Made by a program: the position numbers and the translations under genes. The notes beneath the pieces were generated by a model. The model ran no database searches and was not told where the DNA came from. It was given only the letters and a program-made list of their open reading frames with translations. Of a stretch of DNA of 48,467 bases, positions 7,281 through 15,239 are shown piece after piece (the first letter of the stretch is position 1; every line of letters starts with the position of its first letter). Source of the stretch: an uncultured Bacteroidia bacterium (lineage in GTDB: Bacteria; Bacteroidota; Bacteroidia; Bacteroidales; UBA932); contig CADBFO010000025.1 in assembly GCA_902794005.1 (NCBI GenBank), forward strand, positions 1-48,467, given 5' to 3'.

Positions 7281-8695
7281 TATCCTTTGATGATTTTTTC
7301 AGCTACGGCAATCACTTTGTTACCCAGGGCTTCGGCGGCTTCCATGGTGGAGGCCTCCGAATAGATGCGGATGATGGGTTCGGTGTTGGATTTGCGCAGG
7401 TGTACCCAGGTTTTGTCGGCTTCGAAGTTGATCTTCACGCCGTCGATGTCGTTGATGTTCTCTTGGGCGTAAATGCGTTTGAGCTCGTCCAGAATCTTGT
7501 CGATGAGGGCGGTGTCGCTGAGCTGGATTTTGTTCTTGGCGATGAAATACTGCGGATATGTTTTCTTGAGTTCGCTCACCTTGAGGCCCTTGTGGGCCAG
7601 GTTGCTCAGGAACAGGGCTACGCCCACCATGGCATCGCGTCCGGCGTGGATGGCCGGATAGATGACGCCGCCGTTGCCTTCGCCGCCGATGAGGGCGCCC
7701 ACCTCGTGCATCTTGGTGGTCACGTTCACTTCGCCCACGGCCGCGGCATAGTATTTACCGCCATGCTTTTCCGTCACGTCGCGCAGGGCGCGGGTGGAAC
7801 TGAGGTTGGAAACCGTTGCGATCGGTTTTCCTTCCTTCCGGGCCCGCTCGCAGAGATAGTCGGCCACGCTCACCAGCGTATATTCTTCCACGAAGGGCTC
7901 TCCGTTTTCGCAGATGAACGCCAGCCGGTCCACATCCGGGTCAACGGAAACGCCCAGGTCGGCCTTTTCCTTCTTCACCGTCTCGCAGAGGTCCACGAGA
8001 TTGGCGGGCAGGGGTTCCGGATTGTGGGCAAAGTCTCCGGTCGGGTTGCAGTTGAGGCCGATGCATTTGACGCCCAGGCGCTTGAGGAGCCGGGGCATGA
8101 TGATGCCGCCTACGGAATTGACGGCATCCACCACCACGGTGAAACGGGCGGCCTTGATGGCCTCCACGTCCACGGCCGGCAGGGCCAGGACGGCATCCAG
8201 GTGCCTGTCTGTGAAATCTTCCTCTTCGATGGTGCCCAGCCGGTCCACTTCGGCGAAGTTGAAATCCTCGGCTTCGGCCAGATCCAGGACGGCCTGTCCT
8301 TCCGCGGCGGTGAGGAATTCACCCTTGTCGTTCAGGAGTTTGAGGGCATTCCACTGGCGGGGATTGTGGCTGGCGGTAAGAATGATGCCGCCGTCGGCCC
8401 GGGCAAACAGGACGGCCATTTCCGTGGTGGGAGTGGAGGCAAAGCCGCATTTTACGACATCGATTCCGCAGCCGATGAGCGTCCCCACGACCAGCTGTTC
8501 CACCATGTCACCGGACATGCGGGCATCCTTTCCGACGACAATTTTGTAGCGCTCCCCGTTGGGCGCGGGCTTGCGTCGGGGAAGGGTGGCCGCATAGGCG
8601 GCGGTGAATTTCACGATGTCCACGGGGGTGAGGGCGCTGCCGGGATTTCCGCCGATGGTGCCGCGGATACCGGAAATGGATTTGATGAGCGTCAT
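7280..8695 (-). CDS. glmM: Phosphoglucosamine mutase
   Basis: GlmM interconverts glucosamine-6-phosphate and glucosamine-1-phosphate on the way to UDP-GlcNAc. The 471-residue protein has the catalytic serine loop TASHNP at 107-112 (Ser109), the Mg loop DPDVDR at 252-257, the sugar loop GEGNGGV in the middle and the phosphate-binding RKSNTEPIIR near the C-terminus. The GlmM-like loops (SHNPxxWNALK) fit the Bacteroidota group often annotated GlmM rather than PgcA; a phosphomannomutase activity cannot be excluded from sequence alone. It is first in a two-gene operon with the NamZ-like gene. Confidence 0.9.
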   Translation of the reverse strand: MTLIKSISGIRGTIGGNPGSALTPVDIVKFTAAYAATLPRRKPAPNGERYKIVVGKDARMSGDMVEQLVVGTLIGCGIDVVKCGFASTPTTEMAVLFARADGGIILTASHNPRQWNALKLLNDKGEFLTAAEGQAVLDLAEAEDFNFAEVDRLGTIEEEDFTDRHLDAVLALPAVDVEAIKAARFTVVVDAVNSVGGIIMPRLLKRLGVKCIGLNCNPTGDFAHNPEPLPANLVDLCETVKKEKADLGVSVDPDVDRLAFICENGEPFVEEYTLVSVADYLCERARKEGKPIATVSNLSSTRALRDVTEKHGGKYYAAAVGEVNVTTKMHEVGALIGGEGNGGVIYPAIHAGRDAMVGVALFLSNLAHKGLKVSELKKTYPQYFIAKNKIQLSDTALIDKILDELKRIYAQENINDIDGVKINFEADKTWVHLRKSNTEPIIRIYSEASTMEAAEALGNKVIAVAEKIIKG

Positions 8696-8726
8696 ATTAT
8701 TATAGGATTTACTTCATTTGTTCGTG

Positions 8727-8743
8727 CAAAGTTACTATTTTTG
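8727..8743. promoter_or_regulatory. Closely spaced divergent -7 boxes (glmM and DUF486 gene)
   Basis: TAACTTTG read on the minus strand (8727-8734) faces glmM. TATTTTTG on the plus strand (8736-8743) faces the DUF486 gene. They are one base apart, so the two polymerases would compete for the same site. No convincing -33 boxes at standard spacing are visible. Confidence 0.45.
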
Positions 8744-8763
8744 CATTCCAATTACAAATTGCC

Positions 8764-9132
8764 ATGCAAGGTTTCTGGACCATCCTCATGCTCATTTTTT
8801 CGAACGTTTTCATGACGTTCGCCTGGTACGGCCACCTGAAGCTCCAGGAGATGAAAATCTCCACGGGCTGGCCGCTCATCCTCATCATTCTTTTCTCCTG
8901 GGGAATCGCCTTCTTTGAATATTGCCTCACCGTTCCCGCCAACCGGATCGGTTTTGTGGGAAACGGCGGACCCTTCAACCTGATGCAGCTCAAGGTGATC
9001 CAGGAGGTGATATCCCTCACTGTTTTCACGCTAATCGTCATGTTCCTTTTCAAAGGGCAGCCGGTGCAGTGGAATCATCTGGCCGCTTTCTTCTGCATGA
9101 TCATGGCGGTCTTCTTCGTTTTTCTCAAATAA
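8764..9132 (+). CDS. DMT-superfamily membrane protein (DUF486)
   Basis: The 122-residue protein has four hydrophobic segments (about 4-22, 34-55, 78-97 and 103-121) with the family signatures TFAWYGHLK near 18-26, SWGIAFFEYCLTVPANRIG at about 45-63, and FNLMQLKVIQEVI. This is the short DUF486 type, related to EamA/DMT transporters and small multidrug resistance proteins. Substrate is unknown. It stands alone between a divergent promoter and a tRNA gene. The start is fixed by the conserved N-terminus. Confidence 0.85.
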   Translation: MQGFWTILMLIFSNVFMTFAWYGHLKLQEMKISTGWPLILIILFSWGIAFFEYCLTVPANRIGFVGNGGPFNLMQLKVIQEVISLTVFTLIVMFLFKGQPVQWNHLAAFFCMIMAVFFVFLK

Positions 9133-9157
9133 AAACGTGCGTCCTGCCCCGAAAAAA

Positions 9158-9188
9158 TTTGCAGAATAAAATTTTTATCGTACCTTTG
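9158..9188 (+). promoter_or_regulatory. Promoter of tRNA-Glu
   Basis: TTTG (9158-9161), 19 bases, then TACCTTTG (9181-9188): an almost ideal Bacteroidota vegetative promoter 12 bases before the tRNA. Confidence 0.75.
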
Positions 9189-9199
9189 CATTCCAAACT

Positions 9200-9271
9200 G
9201 CTCGGTTCGTATAACGGTTAGTACTCAAGATTCTCAATCTTGCAATAGGAGTTCGATTCTCCTACCGAGTA
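9200..9271 (+). tRNA. tRNA-Glu (anticodon CTC)
   Basis: The 72-base cloverleaf has acceptor arms GCTCGGT/ACCGAGT, a D arm around TATAACGGTTAGTA, anticodon stem CAAGA/TCTTG with loop TTCTCAA (anticodon CTC), and T arm GGAGTTCGATTCTCC. No CCA is encoded. It has its own promoter and a terminator just downstream. It reads GAG, used often in these GC-rich genes. Confidence 0.9.
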
Positions 9272-9275
9272 CCTC

Positions 9276-9309
9276 AAAGCCTTTCCGCATAAAGCGGGGA
9301 GGCTTTTTT
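9276..9309 (+). terminator. Terminator after tRNA-Glu
   Basis: Arms AAGCCTttCCGC (starting at 9277) and GCGGggAGGCTT pair with a short ATAAA loop and are followed by a T-run to 9309. It touches the stop codon of the convergent ROK gene, which it could also serve. Confidence 0.75.
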
Positions 9310-10484
9310 CAGCAATACAGGTTGAAGTCGTAGCTGCGTGCCACCAGGCAGGCTCCGATGATGCCTGTCCGGGCTCCGAGGGTGGATGTCCGGATGACGG
9401 TGTCCTGGTTGGCCAGGGCGAGGGAATGTTTGATGATGTTCATCCTCAGCGGTTGCAGCAGGTAGTCTCCGGCGCCGGACAGAATACCGCCGATGACGAC
9501 GAGTTCGGGGTTGAACAGGTTGATCAGCCCGGCCACCCGGATGCCCAGCAAGCCGCCGATCTCCTCGATGACATCGATGCAGAGCGTATCCTCCTGCTTG
9601 AGGGCCAGCAGAATTTCTTCCAGGGAGACGGGCTTTTCCGATTTCAAGACCCGTCCCGACAGGATAGAGGAGTGGCCCTTGCGGATCCGGTCGGTCAGCT
9701 TGCGCACGAGCGCCAGTCCGGACATCTCGGTCTCCAGACAGCCCATCTTTCCGCATCGGCAGATAATCTGGTTCTCGAAGGCGTGGATGTGCCCGAATTC
9801 GCCGGAGTAGCCGGATTTGCCGAAATAGGGCTTCCCGTCCAGGATGAGTCCCGCGCCGATTCCCCAGTTAACATTGATGAAGATGACATTTTTTTCTCCG
9901 TTGGCGCAGCCTTTCAGGTATTCGGCATAGGCCATGGACCGGGTGTCGTTGCTGACGCAGACCGGACGGCCCAGGCATTCGGAGAAAATTTCCGACAGCG
10001 GGCGCTCCGTGAAATCGAAATAGGTGTGACTGCATCCGGTTCTGGAATTGACCCGGCCGGGAATGCTGACGCAGGCGTACCGGATTTTCTCATACTCTCC
10101 GGCGTTCCGGCTGCGGAGCTCCCGGATAAAGTCGCAGACCCGGCGGAGAGACTCCGGCGTGTTTTCCAATTTGAATTCCGCCGGAGCGCCGGTGCTCACC
10201 AGATTACCGGACAAATCCATGATCGCGTAGTTGATGAATTTGTCGTTCAGGTCGATGCCGGCGTAATAGTACGAGTTGGGGTTCAGTGAGAAACTGGACG
10301 GCTTCCGGCCGCTTCCGGTGGCGATCTTTCCGTTGTTCTGTACGTATCCGTCCTCCTGGAGTGCGATAATTTCCTTTGTCGCCGTGCCGATGCTCAATTC
10401 CATGGCGGCGGCGATTTCGGGAATGGTCGTTTCTGCGTGATGGATGAAGTGGCCGATGATGCGCTTGCCGTTCTTGCTGATCAT
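9309..10484 (-). CDS. ROK-family transcriptional regulator of the sialic acid locus
   Basis: The 391-residue protein has an N-terminal winged helix (about 1-60: IPEIAAAMELSIGTATKEIIALQEDGYV) and a ROK domain. The ROK zinc motif CRCGKMGCLE is present, as is the sugar-binding ExGH (GEFGHIH). The ATP loop is degenerate (AGIDLNDKFINYAIMD instead of DxGGTxxx), which fits a regulator rather than a sugar kinase such as RokA. It is divergent from nanE across a 181-base AT-rich gap with a promoter on each strand, so it very likely controls the nan operon and itself, probably sensing an amino-sugar catabolite. The effector is inference. Confidence 0.85.
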   Translation of the reverse strand: MISKNGKRIIGHFIHHAETTIPEIAAAMELSIGTATKEIIALQEDGYVQNNGKIATGSGRKPSSFSLNPNSYYYAGIDLNDKFINYAIMDLSGNLVSTGAPAEFKLENTPESLRRVCDFIRELRSRNAGEYEKIRYACVSIPGRVNSRTGCSHTYFDFTERPLSEIFSECLGRPVCVSNDTRSMAYAEYLKGCANGEKNVIFINVNWGIGAGLILDGKPYFGKSGYSGEFGHIHAFENQIICRCGKMGCLETEMSGLALVRKLTDRIRKGHSSILSGRVLKSEKPVSLEEILLALKQEDTLCIDVIEEIGGLLGIRVAGLINLFNPELVVIGGILSGAGDYLLQPLRMNIIKHSLALANQDTVIRTSTLGARTGIIGACLVARSYDFNLYC

Positions 10485-10513
10485 TTCTGTATTATTTGAT
10501 TTTTATTCTTGTA

Positions 10514-10544
10514 CAAAAATATGAAATAAATGAAATTTCGCAAA
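10514..10544 (-). promoter_or_regulatory. Promoter of the ROK regulator
   Basis: TATTTTTG (10514-10521, minus strand) with TTG at 10541-10543 about 19 bases upstream. The intergenic region (10485-10665) is extremely AT-rich and contains a palindrome ATAATCAATTAT (10549-10560) between the two promoters that could be an operator, although AT-rich palindromes occur by chance. Confidence 0.5.
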
Positions 10545-10613
10545 AAATATAATCAATTATTCTAAAAATAAATTAAATTATCCTGTGTTTTTGTATATTT
10601 TACTAAAAATTAC

Positions 10614-10643
10614 TTGGATATTATATATTAATGGTTAAATTTG
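10614..10643 (+). promoter_or_regulatory. Promoter of the nan operon
   Basis: TTGG (10614-10617) and TAAATTTG (10636-10643), 18 bases apart, with a 22-base leader to the nanE ATG. It is probably the main promoter for the run nanE to the GH109 gene, under control of the divergent ROK protein. Confidence 0.6.
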
Positions 10644-10665
10644 CCCAAAACCAAACTTTTACATT

Positions 10666-11877
10666 ATGTCAGATCAGACGAGAGAGAATACGCAACGGTA
10701 TTTATTGGATTGGTGTGCTCGTTACCGCAGCGCATTGTGCAACGATATCATGCCTTTTTGGCTGAAGTACGGTCTTGACCGGGAGCACGGCGGCGTGTAC
10801 ACCTGTGTGGACCGGGACGGAACGCGGATGGATACTACCAAATCGGTATGGTTCCAGGGCCGTTTCGGCTTCGTCGCCGCATTTGCCTATAATCATATAG
10901 AAAAAAATCCCGACTGGCTGGCTGCATCAAAATCCTGCATCGATTTCATCGAAGCCCATTGTTTCGACACCGACGGTCACATGTATTTCGAAGTGACCGC
11001 CGATGGAATCGGGCTTCGCAAGCGCCGCTATATCTTCTCCGAAGCGTTTGCCGCCATTGCGATGAGCGAATATTCCATCGCTTCCGGCGACCGGTCTTAT
11101 GCGGAAAAGGCACTGGAACTCTTTAAAAGGATGCAGCGTTTTCTGCAGACGCCGGGATTCCTGCCCTCCAAGTACGAGCCGGTTTTTCAGGCGCAGGGCC
11201 ACAGCATCACCATGATTCTGGTCAATACGGCCTCCTGTATCCGTAGAGCCCTTCCGGACCCTGTCCTGGATGCCCAGATAGACCGCTCCATCGCCCTTTT
11301 GCGGGACTGCTTCATGCATCCCGAGTACAAGGCGCTCCTGGAGACCGTGGGCCCGAACGGGGAATTTATCGATACCCTGGCGGGCCGGACCATCAATCCC
11401 GGCCACTGCATCGAGACGGCCTGGTTCCTTTTGGAAGAGGCCAAGTACCGGAACTGGGACAAGGACCTCACCCGGATGGCCCTCACCATCTTTGACTGGT
11501 CCTGGAAATGGGGCTGGGACGAGGAATATGGCGGTCTGCTCAATTTCCGGGACTGCAAAGGTTTCCCCAACCAGGACTATTCCCAGGATATGAAATTCTG
11601 GTGGCCGCACTGCGAGGCCATCATCTGCACCCTTTATGCCTATCAGGCGACGGGAGATCAAAAATACCTGGACCTGCATCGGCAGGTAAGCGACTGGACC
11701 TATGCCCATTTCCCGGATGCGGAATATGGAGAATGGTACGGCTATCTCCACCGTGACGGAACACCCGCGCACCGCGCCAAGGGGAACCTGTTCAAAGGCC
11801 CCTTCCACATCCCCCGGATGATGGTCAAGGCCCATTGCCTCTGTGAAGAAATACTAAAACCGAATATATCCTTCTAA
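10666..11877 (+). CDS. nanE: N-acylglucosamine 2-epimerase (ManNAc to GlcNAc)
   Basis: The cytoplasmic enzyme converts N-acetylmannosamine, released by sialate lyase, to N-acetylglucosamine. The 403-residue protein is of the renin-binding-protein/AGE type, an alpha/alpha barrel, as in the Bacteroides fragilis nan operon, and not the NanE/NanK type of enterobacteria. Visible signatures are WFQGRFGFVAAFAY, RKRRYIFSEAFAAIAM, NPGHCIETAWFLLEEA and FWWPHCEAI, which carry the conserved Arg, Glu and His of the active site. It is the first gene of the sialic acid operon, 22 bases after the -7 box and 20 bases before susC. Confidence 0.92.
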   Translation: MSDQTRENTQRYLLDWCARYRSALCNDIMPFWLKYGLDREHGGVYTCVDRDGTRMDTTKSVWFQGRFGFVAAFAYNHIEKNPDWLAASKSCIDFIEAHCFDTDGHMYFEVTADGIGLRKRRYIFSEAFAAIAMSEYSIASGDRSYAEKALELFKRMQRFLQTPGFLPSKYEPVFQAQGHSITMILVNTASCIRRALPDPVLDAQIDRSIALLRDCFMHPEYKALLETVGPNGEFIDTLAGRTINPGHCIETAWFLLEEAKYRNWDKDLTRMALTIFDWSWKWGWDEEYGGLLNFRDCKGFPNQDYSQDMKFWWPHCEAIICTLYAYQATGDQKYLDLHRQVSDWTYAHFPDAEYGEWYGYLHRDGTPAHRAKGNLFKGPFHIPRMMVKAHCLCEEILKPNISF

Positions 11878-11897
11878 TTATTAATTAAACCCAAATT

Positions 11898-14800
11898 ATG
11901 CGTAAAACACAGAAATTGCTTGCAGTGTTTACACTGCTCAGCACTCTGGTCTTGGGGGGAGGGAAGCTCTTCGCCCAGAACGGGACCTGTTCCGGTACCG
12001 TGACCGACGTCAAGGGCGAGCCTGTCATTTCGGCTTCCGTCCTTATCAAAGGTGCTCCTGTTTCTACGGGTGTCGTGACCGATTTCGACGGTAAATTCAC
12101 CCAGCCCAACGCCAAGGTGGGAGACGTGCTGGTTGTTTCCTGCATCGGATTCGCCACCACTGAATTCCAGTGGAACGGCGGTCCGGTGGCCCTCGTGCTG
12201 CAGGAAGACCAGAATCTCCTGGACGAGACGGTCGTGACGGCCTACGGCGGCCGTCAGCTCCGCTCCAAGGTGACCAACTCCATTTCCTCCGTGAAGGAAG
12301 AAACCCTGTCTTCCGGTATGCACACCAATGCCGCCCAGGCCCTTTCCGGTGCCGTGGCCGGTCTGCGTGTCCAGCAAACTTCCGGTGATCCCGGTGCCAA
12401 TCCCACCATCGTCCTCCGCGGCGGTACCACCATGTCCGGTGGCGGCAGCCCTCTGGTGATCGTGGACGGTGCCCAGCGCGGCCTGGCCGACCTGAACCCT
12501 GCCGACATCGAATCCATGGAAGTTCTGAAGGATGCCGGTGCCACCGCCATTTACGGTGCCCGTGCCGCCAACGGCGTGATCCTCATCACCACCAAGCGGG
12601 GTAAGGAAGGCTACAGCGCCATCGGTGTCAGGGCCAAATTCTCGGCCAACTTCGAGCAGCATCCCTACGAGTTCCTGAACTCGGCCGACTACCTCCATTA
12701 CATGCGCCTGGCCTATCAGCGCTCCACCGGATTTGGTGCCACCAACATGAATTCCCTCAGCGGCCAGCAGCCTTACGGCACCGGCAACCTCTATTGGGAT
12801 GCCGCCGGCAACGTGCTGGACGGACGCAAGGACGGCCGTGCCCTCTGGGGCGTCTATGACAACTCGGACGGCAAGTACTCTTCTCTGCTGAGCAGCTCCG
12901 ACTGGGGAACCATGACAGACCCTGTCACGGGCAAACCCCTCGTATTCTGGCAGGGCAAGACCGTGGCCGATATCAATATCAAAAGCCCGGCTTTCTCCCA
13001 GGACTACGGCGTGGATTTCCAGGGCGGCAACGACAAGGGCCGCTACTATGCCTCCATCGGCTACAACCATTCCGAAGGCAATGCCCTGGACAACGATTAC
13101 AACCGTATCACCTTCGCTTTCAACGGAGACTATAAGATCCGGAAGTGGTTGCACTCCAGTTCTTCCCTGAACTTTGCCCATACCACCTGGACGCCCATCA
13201 AAAACGGCAACTCCGAAGCCTACTACTTCAACCGTTCCTGGTCCGTTCCTCCCACCTATCGTACCACAAACGCCGACGGCGAGTGGAACCCGAGCCCGCG
13301 TAACAGCATCCAGGACGGCCATGTGGCCATTTCCAACCCGCAGCGCATCTACGACTACAATACGGACAAGTTCAACATGAACCAGACCTTCACGATTTTC
13401 TTCACCCCTTGGCTCAACTTCAAGGCCAGCGCCAGCTGGTACTATGAAAATACCAAGCAGGAGTATTTCCTGAAGGATTATCTGGTCGGTGCCAACCGTT
13501 ACTACAAATCCCGCGAAAGCTACGATTATTATAACCGGAACCTGAACCAGACTTATACCGGTATCCTCAACTTCAATAAGGTCTTCGCCAACTACCACAA
13601 TGTGGCAGCCATGCTGGGTATCGAGTATTTCGACCAGGGTACCAAGGGCTTCGATGCCTATGGCCGCGGTGCCGATACGGACGACTTCCAGGACCTGTCT
13701 CTCACCCAGACCGGTGACACCCGCAGCATCGACTCCTGGCACAGCCAGAACCGCATCCTGTCCTTCTTCGCGAAGGCCGACTATGACTACGATTCCAAGT
13801 ATCTGCTGTCCCTGGTTGCCCGTTATGACGGTTATTCCCGTCTGGCCAAGCAGAGCCGCTGGGGTTTCTTCCCCGGTGTTTCCGCCGGCTGGGTCTTCTC
13901 CAAGGAGCCTTTCATGGAGCCGGTCAAAGACGTCATTTCCTTTGCCAAGCTTAGGATGTCCTACGGTGCCAACGGCAGCCTGGACGCCGTGGGCAACTAC
14001 CAGGTGTTCGGCTCCTATGGCAACCAGACCAAATACAACAGCAACAACTCCATCCTCTTCTCCGTCCTGCCTACTCCGGGCCTGCTGTGGGAGAAGTCAT
14101 GGACCTTTGAAACCGGTCTGGACATGAGCTTCTGGCAGAATCGCCTGAACGTGAACCTGACGTACTACAACCGTCACACGTCCAACAAGATCGCCGACAT
14201 CACCATCCCGTCCCATACGGGTTCCGACAAGCTCCTTTCCAACAACGGTGAAATCATGAATCAGGGCTTCGAATTCGAAATCAGCGCCCGCATCGTGAAC
14301 ACCCGCGACTGGAAGGTGAACCTGGCCCTGAACGGCGCCTACAACCGCAACAAGATTATCAAGCTTCCCGACAACGGCCTTGAGAACAACCGTCAGAGTG
14401 CCCGGCAGGTGTACGACCCCAACACGGGCGAACTCATCTGGGTTGGCGGTTATCAGGAAGGCCAGACTCCGGGAGACATCTACGGTCCTCTTGCCGAAGG
14501 GATTTACACCAGCGTGGGTGAAATCCCCGCAAACCTGATTGACCGTACTTCCGGCAACAACGGTTCCAACGGCAAGGTTCTCTACGGCCCCGACGCCTGG
14601 AACAATCTCCCGGCCGCCGACAAGGCGAAGGGATTCCCCATCCAGCCCGGTGACGTCAAGTGGAAAGACGTGAACGGTGACGGTGTCATCGACAACTATG
14701 ACCTGGTGAAACTGGGCAACGCCGTCCCCAAATGGACGGGCGGTTTCGTCCCTACCGCTTCCTGGAAGGGAATCAGCCTCACCGGCCGCTTCGACTATGC

Positions 14801-15221
14801 CCTGGACTTCAAGGTGGTGGACAACGTAACGCCCTGGATCATGGGTAACATGCAGGGTACCTTCAACACCATCTCCCTGGTCAAGGACTCCTACGATTTC
14901 GAGAATAACGTAGCCGGCACCTGGCCTACCTACGTCTGGGCCGACCAGCTGGGCAAGCGCAACTATGCCCGCGCCAACAACAGTCTCTTCGTCTATGAAG
15001 GTTCCTACCTGGCCGTCCGCGAAATCCAGCTTGCCTATGACTTCCCCAAGACTTTGCTTGAGAAGATCCGCATCGAGAAACTCCAGGTCTATGTCTCCGG
15101 ACAGAACCTCGGTTACCTGACCAAGGCCGGCCTTCTGGGAACGCCCGAATACGGCGCCAGCTCCTGGGGCTCCTACCGCCTTCCCCGCACGGTCATCTTC
15201 GGTATCAACCTTACGTTCTAA
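11898..15221 (+). CDS. nanO: SusC/RagA-type TonB-dependent transporter (NanO-like)
   Basis: This outer-membrane transporter works with the SusD partner to import glycans or sialic acid. The 1107-residue protein has a signal peptide ending LFA-Q at 26/27, a carboxypeptidase-regulatory-like domain at about 30-105 (CSGTVTDVKGEPV...), a plug domain at about 110-230 (PLVIVDGAQRGLADLNP, DIESMEVLKDAGATAIYGAR, NGVILITTKRG), and a long beta barrel ending in an aromatic residue (VIFGINLTF). Placement beside sialidase and lyase genes suggests it is the sialic acid transporter named NanO in Tannerella, but substrate cannot be read from SusC sequence alone. nanU-like susD follows after 18 bases. Confidence 0.85.
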   Translation: MRKTQKLLAVFTLLSTLVLGGGKLFAQNGTCSGTVTDVKGEPVISASVLIKGAPVSTGVVTDFDGKFTQPNAKVGDVLVVSCIGFATTEFQWNGGPVALVLQEDQNLLDETVVTAYGGRQLRSKVTNSISSVKEETLSSGMHTNAAQALSGAVAGLRVQQTSGDPGANPTIVLRGGTTMSGGGSPLVIVDGAQRGLADLNPADIESMEVLKDAGATAIYGARAANGVILITTKRGKEGYSAIGVRAKFSANFEQHPYEFLNSADYLHYMRLAYQRSTGFGATNMNSLSGQQPYGTGNLYWDAAGNVLDGRKDGRALWGVYDNSDGKYSSLLSSSDWGTMTDPVTGKPLVFWQGKTVADINIKSPAFSQDYGVDFQGGNDKGRYYASIGYNHSEGNALDNDYNRITFAFNGDYKIRKWLHSSSSLNFAHTTWTPIKNGNSEAYYFNRSWSVPPTYRTTNADGEWNPSPRNSIQDGHVAISNPQRIYDYNTDKFNMNQTFTIFFTPWLNFKASASWYYENTKQEYFLKDYLVGANRYYKSRESYDYYNRNLNQTYTGILNFNKVFANYHNVAAMLGIEYFDQGTKGFDAYGRGADTDDFQDLSLTQTGDTRSIDSWHSQNRILSFFAKADYDYDSKYLLSLVARYDGYSRLAKQSRWGFFPGVSAGWVFSKEPFMEPVKDVISFAKLRMSYGANGSLDAVGNYQVFGSYGNQTKYNSNNSILFSVLPTPGLLWEKSWTFETGLDMSFWQNRLNVNLTYYNRHTSNKIADITIPSHTGSDKLLSNNGEIMNQGFEFEISARIVNTRDWKVNLALNGAYNRNKIIKLPDNGLENNRQSARQVYDPNTGELIWVGGYQEGQTPGDIYGPLAEGIYTSVGEIPANLIDRTSGNNGSNGKVLYGPDAWNNLPAADKAKGFPIQPGDVKWKDVNGDGVIDNYDLVKLGNAVPKWTGGFVPTASWKGISLTGRFDYALDFKVVDNVTPWIMGNMQGTFNTISLVKDSYDFENNVAGTWPTYVWADQLGKRNYARANNSLFVYEGSYLAVREIQLAYDFPKTLLEKIRIEKLQVYVSGQNLGYLTKAGLLGTPEYGASSWGSYRLPRTVIFGINLTF

Positions 15222-15239
15222 TTTTAATTAGGAAACACA

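Noticed and set aside
9309-10484. ROK protein as the sugar kinase RokA of the sialic acid pathway
   Set aside because: It has an N-terminal winged helix and a degenerate ATP-binding loop, so regulator is the better call.
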